From an uncultured Aquimarina sp. (lineage in GTDB: Bacteria > Bacteroidota > Bacteroidia > Flavobacteriales > Flavobacteriaceae), in contig CANMML010000001.1 in NCBI GenBank assembly GCA_947499005.1, positions 186,001 through 250,000 on the forward strand: 64,000 bases of DNA. Reading direction: 5' to 3'. Position numbers and translations under genes: made by a program. Shown here one piece after another: positions 36,248 to 45,424 of the stretch. Positions within the stretch are counted from its first letter, which is position 1. Each line of letters begins with the position of its first letter. The notes under the pieces were generated by a model. It had not been told where the DNA came from, did no database searches, and saw nothing but the letters and a program-made list of their open reading frames with translations.

Positions 36248-36835
36248 TTATTGAAAATTTTTATAATAAGCTTTGTCAACAAACTGAAGCATTTCGAGAT
36301 CTCCCTTACTGTTTCCGTACCCGTAACTATATGTTACTTTTTTAAGGTCTAAATGGTTTTCGATTCGTCTTACTTTTTCCTTGCCAATACAATTATTACC
36401 TACTAATTTTCCAGTTAGTATTCCTTCTTTGGTTTCCAGTTTCGTGGCAATACATTCGATATTTAGATTAATGCACCAAGGTTTTATCCACTGTTCGATG
36501 GAGGCACTGACAACGATAATGCGATGTCCTTGTTGTTGATGCCACTGTATCCTTTCTAAAGCAGCAACTTTTATAATATGGGGTAACCGGCTCTTGACAT
36601 ATGCATTAGCTTTTTCTTGAAAATCAGTTGCCGTTGTTCCTCTAAAAAAATGCGTTAATAGTTTTTCTTTGACGACATGCCCCGAAACGAATCCTAATTT
36701 GTACCCGATAATACTTCGAAGGAATAGAATAGCACTACAATACAGGGTGAATTTTCCCGAATGGAAAGCAATAAAATCCAGAAAAGAATCTTTTTTAGTA
36801 ATCGTTCCATCAAAATCAAAAAAAGCCACAATCAT
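36248..36835 (-). CDS. HAD-IB family phosphatase, probable polyprenyl-phosphoribose-5-phosphate phosphatase
   Basis: 195 aa. HAD motif I is DFDGT at the N-terminus, motif II VVSAS, and motif III/IV GYGNSKGDLEML. It overlaps the SDR gene by 4 nt (ATGA). Homologous HAD domains are found fused to or beside UbiA-type phosphoribosyltransferases. Here it completes a four-gene set resembling decaprenylphosphoryl-arabinose synthesis. Phosphatase activity is likely; the precise substrate is inferred from the operon. Confidence 0.8.
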   Translation of the reverse strand: MIVAFFDFDGTITKKDSFLDFIAFHSGKFTLYCSAILFLRSIIGYKLGFVSGHVVKEKLLTHFFRGTTATDFQEKANAYVKSRLPHIIKVAALERIQWHQQQGHRIIVVSASIEQWIKPWCINLNIECIATKLETKEGILTGKLVGNNCIGKEKVRRIENHLDLKKVTYSYGYGNSKGDLEMLQFVDKAYYKNFQ

Positions 36836-37572
36836 AATGACAGTCTTTTAAAGATAGTTTCGGGAATCATTTTGATAATCAGCATAAGGTAACGCCATAC
36901 AGACAAAACATAAATAGTATTTTTCTTTTTTTGAAGAGCTTTAAAACTCTTTTTTGCGACTACATCAGGAGTTGTGGTTAACCATTTAGGTAATGTTAGA
37001 TGTGAGGTCATTTTAGTATATACAAAACCAGGTTTTACTGTAAGTACATGAATTTGATTAGGGTGCAGTTGAGCACGTAACCCACTTAAAAAAGCAGTAA
37101 ACCCAGCCTTTGCACTGCCATAAAAGTAATTGCTTTTTCTCCCTCTATCACCAGCAACAGAACTTATGCCAATAATGAAACCTTCCTTTTTTTGCTTTAA
37201 TATTTCAGCACTAAGCACTAATAAACTAGCACAAGCTGTAAAGTTTGTATTCCAAATTAGGTGAGCCTCGCCAATTTCTTTTTCAGCCTTTTCTTGATTT
37301 CCCAGATAACCAGCGCAACAAATGACTCCATATAATTTAGTAGAAATGGTATGAATGAAGTTTTTGTGATTGTCAACATTTAGAATGTCAAATTCTTCTA
37401 AATCAGCGGTTATGTTGTTTTTAGTTTCTAGCTCCTTTTTGAAATCATTTAGGGTATTTATATTTCTTCCTGCTAATACTAAAGAGTAGCCTTTTGAAGC
37501 GAACAGCTTGGCATATGCTTTTGCGATATCACTTTTAGCTCCAATAATTAGAATGTATTTCATGTATTTCAA
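36832..37572 (-). CDS. Short-chain dehydrogenase, DprE2-like
   Basis: 246 aa. The NAD(P)-binding Gly motif appears as GAKSDIAKAYAKLFA, typical of the DprE2 group, followed by the catalytic ISSVAGDRGRKSNYFYGSAKAG (Ser, Tyr, Lys). It is 7 nt after the DprE1-like gene and overlaps the HAD gene by 4 nt. DprE2 reduces the keto intermediate made by DprE1, giving polyprenyl-phospho-arabinose. Confidence 0.85.
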   Translation of the reverse strand: MKYMKYILIIGAKSDIAKAYAKLFASKGYSLVLAGRNINTLNDFKKELETKNNITADLEEFDILNVDNHKNFIHTISTKLYGVICCAGYLGNQEKAEKEIGEAHLIWNTNFTACASLLVLSAEILKQKKEGFIIGISSVAGDRGRKSNYFYGSAKAGFTAFLSGLRAQLHPNQIHVLTVKPGFVYTKMTSHLTLPKWLTTTPDVVAKKSFKALQKKKNTIYVLSVWRYLMLIIKMIPETIFKRLSL

Positions 37573-37579
37573 AGTTGTA

Positions 37580-38878
37580 TTACAAACCTAGCCGTAGTGA
37601 TTGTAGCGATTGTAGTTTAGTCAAGTTATTGTCTTTTCTAAATTTTTTAAAATCATTATTTCTAGGATATCCTTTTTCAAAAGTAGCTTTGGACATCCTC
37701 GCATCTTTAGCCAAATAAATTTTTCCTCCATAGGTTTCAACGACAAGGTCTAATTTATTCAGGAAATCTAATAATCCTTTTTGCATTTTAAAATCCATGG
37801 CTAGCGAATATCCTTCGATAGGGAAAGATAGGGGGTTGTTATTTTTAGTACCAAATAATTTTAGTGCACTTAAAAATGAGGGGTATTTGCTTTTTGAAAC
37901 TAATTGAAGTATTGCTGTTATCCCTTCGAATGCATTTGATTTAGGTATTACAAATTGATACTGCATAAACCCTTTTTTTCCATAGATTCTATTCCAATTT
38001 TTTAAACTGTCTAAAGGGTGAAAAAATGATTCTAAGTTTACTAAGTTATGCTTGTTTTTGTGTCTTCTAAAATAACTGAAGTTGTATAATTTCATGCAGA
38101 ATGAATTCAATAAGAAAGAAGGAAAGTAACTTGGTATGGTGATTGTTTTTTTTGAAGCAAATTTTTGGGTACTTACTACGTCGGAATGTTTTCCTTTGAA
38201 AACAATACCTTTACCTAACTGATATTTTTGTAGGGTATCAATCCAAGCTACCATATATTCAGAGTCTGTATTATTTTCCATTTCTTCAAAAATAGCTTTT
38301 AGATTTTGGCAAGCTTTAGTGGTTTGAAGTATACTAGAACTTTTAATTTTCCTTAATTGAATCGTGGCTTCAGTAATTACACCAGTTAACCCCATACCAC
38401 CACAAGTCATTTCAAAAAATGAAGCATTGGATGTTTTGGAACATGTTAAGGTTTTATTATTTGGTAAAAGTAGATTGAAAGAGGCAATGCAATTTGAAAA
38501 ACAACCTTTAGATGAATGATTTTTACCATGGACATCAGCAGCTATTGCTCCTCCTAAAGTAATATATTTTGTTCCAGGGCTAACAGGTAAGAACCAACCC
38601 TCGGGTATAATGATTTCTAAAATTTCACTTAAAAGAATTCCTGATTGGCATTGAATAAAACCTCGCTGTTTATCGAAAGAAATAATAGCATTATTCTTTT
38701 TCATATCCAAGACATTCGAATTTAAAGCGGCGTCACCATAACTTCGAGCATTCCCTCTAGGAATTATCGGAATATTAGGTAACGAGTATGGGTGAAAGAA
38801 TTGATAAATATTAGCTTTAAGTTTCTGATTCTTACCCCAAGATGAAATGATTTTCGTTGTAAAAGTTTCCGAATTCAT
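37580..38878 (-). CDS. FAD-dependent oxidoreductase, DprE1-like
   Basis: About 432 aa from the ATG at 38878, chosen because it gives a 4-nt overlap with the UbiA gene. FAD-binding motifs PRGNARSYGDAALN and PVSPGTKYITLGGAIAADVHGKNH are those of the DprE1/VAO type. DprE1 oxidises the 2'-OH of polyprenyl-phospho-ribose. The residue equivalent to the mycobacterial Cys387 drug site cannot be aligned by eye. Confidence 0.85.
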   Translation of the reverse strand: MNSETFTTKIISSWGKNQKLKANIYQFFHPYSLPNIPIIPRGNARSYGDAALNSNVLDMKKNNAIISFDKQRGFIQCQSGILLSEILEIIIPEGWFLPVSPGTKYITLGGAIAADVHGKNHSSKGCFSNCIASFNLLLPNNKTLTCSKTSNASFFEMTCGGMGLTGVITEATIQLRKIKSSSILQTTKACQNLKAIFEEMENNTDSEYMVAWIDTLQKYQLGKGIVFKGKHSDVVSTQKFASKKTITIPSYFPSFLLNSFCMKLYNFSYFRRHKNKHNLVNLESFFHPLDSLKNWNRIYGKKGFMQYQFVIPKSNAFEGITAILQLVSKSKYPSFLSALKLFGTKNNNPLSFPIEGYSLAMDFKMQKGLLDFLNKLDLVVETYGGKIYLAKDARMSKATFEKGYPRNNDFKKFRKDNNLTKLQSLQSLRLGL

Positions 38879-39741
38879 AACCAATAAATTAAGAAAAAAG
38901 TCAATATCCAACTAATTACAATAAGTTGTAATACTCGGTCGTTAGTAATCATTGTCGTTGGGGTATAGTATTCTTTTTTATTAAATATGACGCTTAAATA
39001 GCGCAACATTCCCAAAATAACCCAAATAGAAGTTAAGAATACATAATTGTTATTCCATCGTTGTTTGACCTCGCCAGAAACAACATAAAATATGTAGCTA
39101 ATACTTATGATAATAGAAATAATAATTAACAAATAATTGATGCCTTTTTCAGAATACGATTTTAAATTTAGTCTTTGGTTGGCTTTTTGGTTAGGGAGCA
39201 GTAGGTCTGCTCGACGTTTTGAAAACCCAAGGAATAGAGAAAGTAAGAATGTCATCACTAAAATCCAAGATGAGGGTGGAATATCAGAAACACTACTTCC
39301 CACTAGAATTCTAATGACAAACCCGAAGCCCAAAACAATTACATCTACAATGGGAATCTTTTTTAGTGAAAAATTATATAAAAGATTAATTACTAGATAA
39401 GTCGCAAAAAAAGGTAATGAAGCCTTGTTCAATAATCCAATGCCCAAAAAGCTTATGAGTACAAGACCAATCGCAACTTGTTTTCCTTTTTTTACAGAAA
39501 TCATTCCTGAGGCTAAAGGGCGATTTCGTTTTACAGGATGGAGTTTGTCAGATTCGATATCAAAAATATCATTGAGTATATAAATTCCACTTGTCAACAA
39601 ACAAAAAAACAGAAAACTATTGAAGGTATCTAATATCAAGTCTTTCTCAAATTTTAAGACAAAAAAGAGTGGAGCAAAAATGAAAACATTTTTGATATAA
39701 TTATTTACTCTTAAGAGTTGTAAATAGTTTTTAAACTTCAT
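38875..39741 (-). CDS. UbiA-family prenyltransferase, decaprenyl-phosphate phosphoribosyltransferase-like
   Basis: 288 aa with about 8-9 membrane helices. The UbiA metal-binding motif is NDIFDIESDKLHPVKRNRPLASG, with a second acidic region SKRRADLLL. This combination resembles Rv3806c-type DPPR synthases rather than ubiquinone UbiA. It is the first gene of the DprE1-DprE2-HAD operon and supplies phosphoribose from PRPP to polyprenyl phosphate. Confidence 0.85.
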   Translation of the reverse strand: MKFKNYLQLLRVNNYIKNVFIFAPLFFVLKFEKDLILDTFNSFLFFCLLTSGIYILNDIFDIESDKLHPVKRNRPLASGMISVKKGKQVAIGLVLISFLGIGLLNKASLPFFATYLVINLLYNFSLKKIPIVDVIVLGFGFVIRILVGSSVSDIPPSSWILVMTFLLSLFLGFSKRRADLLLPNQKANQRLNLKSYSEKGINYLLIIISIIISISYIFYVVSGEVKQRWNNNYVFLTSIWVILGMLRYLSVIFNKKEYYTPTTMITNDRVLQLIVISWILTFFLIYWL

Positions 39742-39815
39742 CTGAATTATACACTAAGATCGGTTACTTTAAAGCAAGTTAAATAATTTTGTATTGGTGT
39801 GGTATGGTTTTGAAT

Positions 39816-41897
39816 TTATTTCTTTTCAAGAAGCCCAAGTATGGTATTTTTCTCTTTTATGGAAGCTTGGTAGTTCGGTTTGTATAACAAACTCTTATCA
39901 ATATCTATCAATGCAGCTTTAGGATTGCCCAATAACCTGTAGGCGATGGCTCTATTAAAATAAATGAGGTAGTTTTTAGAAGATAATTTTTCAGCTTTAT
40001 TAAAATCAGAAATTGCATTTTCAAGATCACGTTGATTTAATTTAATAAAACCATTATTAATATAAATATTGACTTTTTGCGTATTAAGTTCTATGGCTTT
40101 ATTATAATCCTCTTTTGCTTTACCCCAATCTTTAATGGAATAATATACATCCCCACGATGTTCAAAAGCTTCTAAGAAATTGGGTTTATGTGCTATTGCT
40201 GTATTTAATTCGGATAATGCATTTTGGGATTTATTTAGAAATCGATAACAAATTCCTTTCAAAAAATAAGCTTCAGCTCCGTTAGCGTTAATCGAGAGGG
40301 CTTTGTTTGCATCTGTTATAGCTTTTTCGAATAATTTAGCTTCTTTTAATAAGAACGCCCTGTTAACATATAAACTATATTGGTCAGGTTTCATTTGTAT
40401 CGAAGCATTAAAATCTTCTAGGGCTTCTTTGCGTCGACCCAGCTTAGTGAGGAGAATCCCTCTGTTTTGTCGAGCACTTATGTGTTTAGGGTCTATTTCA
40501 ATAGCTTTGTTGTAATATTGGAGAGACTTTAAGAATTCTTGCTTTTTTTCATAGATAATCCCAAGATTATAATAAACAATTTGCGATTTAGGTTTTAAAG
40601 TAATGGCCTTGTTACAATCTTGTATAGCTAAGTCGTACTGACTTTTGGTAAGTCGATAAGCTCCTCGGTTTTCATATGAGAATGGGAAGTTTGGATAATA
40701 TCTAATAATATGTGAGAGTAAGGTATCTGTATTTTTCCACACTTGAGAGTATTCAAAAGTTTTGAGACCTAGATATCCTAACAAAGCGATGCCTCCCACT
40801 TTAAGAAAAAAAGCATACTCTTTCCATTTGTCAGAAAACTTTACATATCCAACAGCAAGCAAATAAAACAAAGAAAAATAAGGTAAGTAGGTAAATCGAT
40901 CAGCAGTTTCAGATACGGCAAACGACAAAACTTGGATCACAGGGATTAGTGTGATAAAGAAAAAACCTAATCCAAAAACTATAGTTTTATTCTTCTTAAG
41001 GTTAAAAATACCATAAATCACTACAGCAAGTACGGGTATTGCTGTAATGCTATAATACCAAGGATTTGGAGTACCTGATGGGGTGGGATAAGGATGCAGG
41101 GCACTTAATCGATAAGGAAAAAGTACTTTGACTAGATAGACAAAATATCCATAAAAACCAGTGCTTAACGAATCGAAAATAGAATAGAAAGCACGGTATT
41201 GTAAAGCTTTTCCTACATCTTGGGCTTTTATCGCTATGTATGTAAAAACAATACTCAACAAAAAGAAAGGCACTTTTTCAAGAAATAGTTTTTTTGAGAA
41301 TTCTCTTTTTTCCAAGTAATCGAATAGAAATAGGATTATAGGAAAAGAGATAGCGCTTCCTTTGGAAAATAATGAAAGAATAAATAATATAAGTGTTGAT
41401 ATTAGGAAGGTTGATTTTCTTTCAATCAAATACTTATGATATTGTATTAATCCTCCGAGATAGAAAATAGTATACAACAGATCTTTTCGAGCTGTAATCC
41501 AAGCAACTGCTTCGACATGCATAGGGTGTATTCCGAAGAGAAGCCCAGTAATGAAAGCTGCGGTTTTATTTTGAGAAAGCCTAAATGACAATATATAAAC
41601 AAAAAATACGGCAATCAAATGCATTAAAAGATTGGTCAAGTGGTACAACCAAGGTTCGTATTTTACAAAAGCATAATCAATAGCCCAAGAAAGAAGTACT
41701 AAAGGATTGTAAGATCCATTGACATGAAAGGTCGTAAACATATCTTTAATTCCACTGATAGAAAGGTTTCTGACAAGTACATTGTCAAGAATATAAATAT
41801 CATCGTCAAGCCAAACCCATCCATTTCGTAGTGTTGGGATCATTATTAAAATGCTTATAACAATAAGGGATAAAAGATGTTTATCTATTTTTTTCAT
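39816..41897 (-). CDS. GT-C glycosyltransferase with C-terminal TPR array
   Basis: 693 aa. The N-terminal half has about 10 membrane helices with LDDDIYI, an acidic loop typical of GT-C enzymes, and HPMHVEAVAWITARKDLL as in TMTC-type proteins. Residues about 400-690 hold about 8 TPRs (YYNLGIIYEKKQEFLKSLQYYNKAIEIDPKH). It is adjacent without gap to the alginate-lyase-like gene. Probably an envelope O-glycosyltransferase. Confidence 0.82.
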   Translation of the reverse strand: MKKIDKHLLSLIVISILIMIPTLRNGWVWLDDDIYILDNVLVRNLSISGIKDMFTTFHVNGSYNPLVLLSWAIDYAFVKYEPWLYHLTNLLMHLIAVFFVYILSFRLSQNKTAAFITGLLFGIHPMHVEAVAWITARKDLLYTIFYLGGLIQYHKYLIERKSTFLISTLILFILSLFSKGSAISFPIILFLFDYLEKREFSKKLFLEKVPFFLLSIVFTYIAIKAQDVGKALQYRAFYSIFDSLSTGFYGYFVYLVKVLFPYRLSALHPYPTPSGTPNPWYYSITAIPVLAVVIYGIFNLKKNKTIVFGLGFFFITLIPVIQVLSFAVSETADRFTYLPYFSLFYLLAVGYVKFSDKWKEYAFFLKVGGIALLGYLGLKTFEYSQVWKNTDTLLSHIIRYYPNFPFSYENRGAYRLTKSQYDLAIQDCNKAITLKPKSQIVYYNLGIIYEKKQEFLKSLQYYNKAIEIDPKHISARQNRGILLTKLGRRKEALEDFNASIQMKPDQYSLYVNRAFLLKEAKLFEKAITDANKALSINANGAEAYFLKGICYRFLNKSQNALSELNTAIAHKPNFLEAFEHRGDVYYSIKDWGKAKEDYNKAIELNTQKVNIYINNGFIKLNQRDLENAISDFNKAEKLSSKNYLIYFNRAIAYRLLGNPKAALIDIDKSLLYKPNYQASIKEKNTILGLLEKK

Positions 41898-43142
41898 TTA
41901 TAGATTCTTTTGTAATTGGGGAATAATAAGATGATAATGATCAAAGATTTTCGAAAAAGAAGTCTGCTGGATGCGTTGATCAAAATTTTGAAAAATTTTT
42001 CTCACCTTTGTTGATTCTTTATTTGTTAAAGTCATATTTTTTTGAAAATAATACAGAACAAAATAAAGACTCGACAGGGTAGTTGCTGAACTTTTATTGT
42101 AAAGTTCATTGAAATTATTAGCATTCAAAATAAAGCTAATAGCTTTCTGTAAACTTTTTCCTCCTTTAGTTTGGTAATTCCATAAATCAACACCGACTTT
42201 TTCTCCTATTATAGCGAGACGAATCCATGCTTCTAGGTTAAACCAACTGTAAGCAAAAGGATCTTTGCTCTTAATTTCTAAAGCTTGCATTCCATTACTA
42301 TCAAACTGTTTCTCAATCAGAGATTTGGTATAAGTAATGGTTTTCTGAGTTTCAAATTTCTTACCCAAGTGTAATGATAATGCAGCTAATTGAAACTCAT
42401 ACCAAGTACCTTGATTATTAATTTGTGATGCAGCATAATGTCCAATAGAGCTTTCTTTTAGCCATCGAAGATACTCTGTAAACCAAGCGTCCATAAAGAT
42501 CGAGTACTGTGGGTTCCAAGATCTTGATTTACCAAACAATAGATACGCGTCAATTACCACAGTAGGAATCATGCGTCCATCAATGATTCCAGATCGTTGA
42601 GGATCCTTGATACCAGGGATTATTTGTGCATGATTCAAATTTGGATTCATTAATGTATTGGCATCCAAAAACCAAGTATTTAACATACTAATGCCCTTTT
42701 TAGCATATTTTTCATCATTAGTAAACGTATAGGCAATAGTTAAGTAATGTAATCTATTTGTTAAAGATGAAAGGCTTTTGCGGTCAACATCATTTGTAAT
42801 TGTATATGGATTAGGCTTTCCATCTTTTAAAATCCATGGCAAGCTATCTTTGGTTTTAGGATTAGGCCAATAATACCTACTCAAGCTTAGGTAATTATGT
42901 TTGTCATTAGATGGAGGTAAGATGCCTTTATCCATTACAGAAGGGTTTTTTAGTGACAATAGACTATCAGCATGTGTAATCAACTTTTTATAATAAGGGG
43001 TATCTGTATTATTCTTTTTTAAAGCAGTAGTTTCTAGTTCCGATTGAACATATTGCGGTTTAGAAGTCATATGTTGAAATAACACTAGCCCTACGGAAAA
43101 GATGATTAGAATACTAAGTAGTTTGTAGGATTTTGATGCCAT
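41898..43142 (-). CDS. Alginate-lyase family protein
   Basis: 414 aa with an N-terminal signal or anchor (LLSILIIFSVGLVLF). The alpha/alpha-toroid of the PL5/alginate_lyase type is recognised from YLSLSRYYWPNPKTKDSLPW near residue 88, GIIDGRMIP and NNQGTWYEFQLAALS. In true lyases the last motif is NNHGTWYD; here Gln replaces His, which may affect catalysis. It may act on the envelope glycan made by the surrounding genes. Confidence 0.82.
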   Translation of the reverse strand: MASKSYKLLSILIIFSVGLVLFQHMTSKPQYVQSELETTALKKNNTDTPYYKKLITHADSLLSLKNPSVMDKGILPPSNDKHNYLSLSRYYWPNPKTKDSLPWILKDGKPNPYTITNDVDRKSLSSLTNRLHYLTIAYTFTNDEKYAKKGISMLNTWFLDANTLMNPNLNHAQIIPGIKDPQRSGIIDGRMIPTVVIDAYLLFGKSRSWNPQYSIFMDAWFTEYLRWLKESSIGHYAASQINNQGTWYEFQLAALSLHLGKKFETQKTITYTKSLIEKQFDSNGMQALEIKSKDPFAYSWFNLEAWIRLAIIGEKVGVDLWNYQTKGGKSLQKAISFILNANNFNELYNKSSATTLSSLYFVLYYFQKNMTLTNKESTKVRKIFQNFDQRIQQTSFSKIFDHYHLIIPQLQKNL

Positions 43143-43275
43143 CCTTTATGGTTTAAACATATTCATGGTAAACTTAAAAATATAACTGGCATAAGACAAT
43201 AAAACTTAGTAATTGATTTCTTAGTTTTACTTTTGATTAGAACCGGCTTTATTAATAGTAATTTGCACTCAACAG

Positions 43276-45420
43276 ATGTTTAAAACTAAATTTCAATCAT
43301 CGAAATTTCTTACTCCCGTTGCTGTAATACTCTTATTTTCATTTTACGTGCTTGGGGTATTTTATCCTGATACGTTGTGGACAACACACTTTTGGAGTTT
43401 CATTCCATCAAAAGTCGCATTTATTGGTTTAACAGGTCTTTTAGTATTTTTAGTAGTCGTCCAGTTGGGGGGAATAAAACGGCCTGAGAAAAGCTTTTCA
43501 TTTAATAATCTCTTTGTATTATTTATTTCTTTGGTAGCCGGAGTATTGTTTTACCAATTTGAAATTACGGCGGACTATTATGGTGATGCCAAAAATTTTA
43601 ATGCATTATTGAAAAGTAAAATGACCGTAATGCCCCAAAATTTTTGGAGAGACTTACTTTCCATAAAAATACAAACAGGCCATGCCCGTTGGGGAGTCAT
43701 TCATTTGTATTCATTATTTTCATATTATACAGGATTCAGTTTTGCTCAAATTTTTAAGCTAGCAAATGTTGTTTTTGGAGTTGGATTTTTGTTTTTATAT
43801 GGAAGATTGGTCGTAAAGTGTCTTGACGATGGGTGGCTACAATTATGTTTTTTTGTGGTTGGTATTAGCTCACCGGCGTTACTTATCTTTTTTGGGCATA
43901 TTGAAACGTATGCCTTGGTCTGGTTTTTATTAATGAGTTGGTTGTATGTTTTTGTTTCATTTTTCGAATCAGGAAATTTATGGCGTTTTATTGTTGTATT
44001 GACTCTGCTTATTGTTGGAATACGTTTTAATACCCTATTTGTACTGTTAATACCAGTAACATTTCTTGGTGTTGTATATCACTTAAATGTTATATCGAAG
44101 AACCTAAAAGCATATTTTACCTTTAAAAATCTATTCTTATTTGTTTTAACCCCCATTTGGATTATAGGTGTTTTATTGTATTTCTTTTACTTTAATGATT
44201 ACAATGATATAAGAGTTTTAGATGGTGAAGTAGCTGCTATTGACCGCTTGTTTCTTCCTCTACTATCACCAGAAGCACCATTAGATACATATAATCTCTT
44301 AAGCTGGAATCATATTTTTGATATTTTACAAGTATTCTTGTGGTGGTCGCCTGCAGTCATTTTTCTAGTATTTATTATAATTATCTATCATCAAAAATAT
44401 AGCAGGAATACTCCTTTAGTTAATGGGCTATTGATTACAGTATTACTTTTTGTAAGTTTCCTATTCATGATAAATCCCTTAATGTCATTACCTATGGACT
44501 GGGATTTGTATTGTTTACCATTACCAATCGTTTTGGGAACTTTGGTTTTAATTTTTAAAACATTACAAAAAGACATTCCATCATTTAATACTTTTTTAAA
44601 TGTTACTGGTATTAGCCTACTTTGTGTCCCTGCCTTTTTTGTGATTTTTGATACTGAAATGCATTCTAAACGTATAGAAAGCATAGGGGTTAGAGTGTTT
44701 AAGACATATTACACGCATTCAGATTCATACTTGTTGTATGCATTACAAATGTTAGAAGATCCAAATTTGTACCAACAGCGTAAATCTAAGTTGATTGAAA
44801 AACTAAAACCTTATACCAATTTCCCTAATGATAAAGCCTATGCGAATTTATTGTTAGATGAAGGGATCAACTTTTATGCAGAAAAGAAATATCAAAAAGC
44901 GCGTAATTTATTTTTAAGTGCCTTGAGATACTATCCTGAGGATAATACCACAAGAAAGTTTTTGCGAAATACGAATCTGGTTTTGTATAAGAATGGATTT
45001 AAAACACCGCTACATCATACAGCTAGTGCAGATTCTTTAGCAACAGCAGGTGTAAGTGCCTCAAGGAAATTTGGATTACATCAAAAAGCGCTAAAGGATT
45101 TAGAGAGAGCTGTTTTTTATGACCCTATCAACCCTAAGATTTCATTATTTCAAATGGAGGTGTTTTTTAAATTAAATCAGTTCAACCGAGCATTAATTTC
45201 TGCGAAAGAATTGATTCGTTTTAGATATCCATCTCCTGAAGAGTCTTTGCGATTTGGGATTCACTGTGCTCTTGAAGCAGCTAAATATCAAGAGGCGTTG
45301 TTATTTTGTGAAAGGTATTTGGAGTTTCAAAAAGACGATGCTTTTATTCAATCTATAAAAAGTGATTTGAAGAATAATAAGAATGTTACTAGTTTAAAAT
45401 CGAGATTTGTTCAAAAATAG
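43276..45420 (+). CDS. GT-C-fold membrane glycosyltransferase with C-terminal TPR-like region, paralogue 2
   Basis: 714 aa. Homologous over its length to the protein at 34311 (VLGVFYPDTLWTTHFWS; ITADYYGDAKNFN; FGHIETYA; NPLMSLPMDWDLYCLP). The C-terminal about 240 residues form TPR-like helices (KKYQKARNLFLSALRYYPEDN). The same paralogue family also left a remnant at 50497. The next gene starts 4 nt after its stop, so the three downstream genes are probably one operon. Confidence 0.75.
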   Translation: MFKTKFQSSKFLTPVAVILLFSFYVLGVFYPDTLWTTHFWSFIPSKVAFIGLTGLLVFLVVVQLGGIKRPEKSFSFNNLFVLFISLVAGVLFYQFEITADYYGDAKNFNALLKSKMTVMPQNFWRDLLSIKIQTGHARWGVIHLYSLFSYYTGFSFAQIFKLANVVFGVGFLFLYGRLVVKCLDDGWLQLCFFVVGISSPALLIFFGHIETYALVWFLLMSWLYVFVSFFESGNLWRFIVVLTLLIVGIRFNTLFVLLIPVTFLGVVYHLNVISKNLKAYFTFKNLFLFVLTPIWIIGVLLYFFYFNDYNDIRVLDGEVAAIDRLFLPLLSPEAPLDTYNLLSWNHIFDILQVFLWWSPAVIFLVFIIIIYHQKYSRNTPLVNGLLITVLLFVSFLFMINPLMSLPMDWDLYCLPLPIVLGTLVLIFKTLQKDIPSFNTFLNVTGISLLCVPAFFVIFDTEMHSKRIESIGVRVFKTYYTHSDSYLLYALQMLEDPNLYQQRKSKLIEKLKPYTNFPNDKAYANLLLDEGINFYAEKKYQKARNLFLSALRYYPEDNTTRKFLRNTNLVLYKNGFKTPLHHTASADSLATAGVSASRKFGLHQKALKDLERAVFYDPINPKISLFQMEVFFKLNQFNRALISAKELIRFRYPSPEESLRFGIHCALEAAKYQEALLFCERYLEFQKDDAFIQSIKSDLKNNKNVTSLKSRFVQK

Positions 45421-45424
45421 ATTT

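Noticed and set aside
41898-43142. Calling this protein a true alginate lyase.
   Set aside because: The family fold is clear, but the catalytic NNHGTWY motif reads NNQGTWY, so activity on alginate is not assumed.
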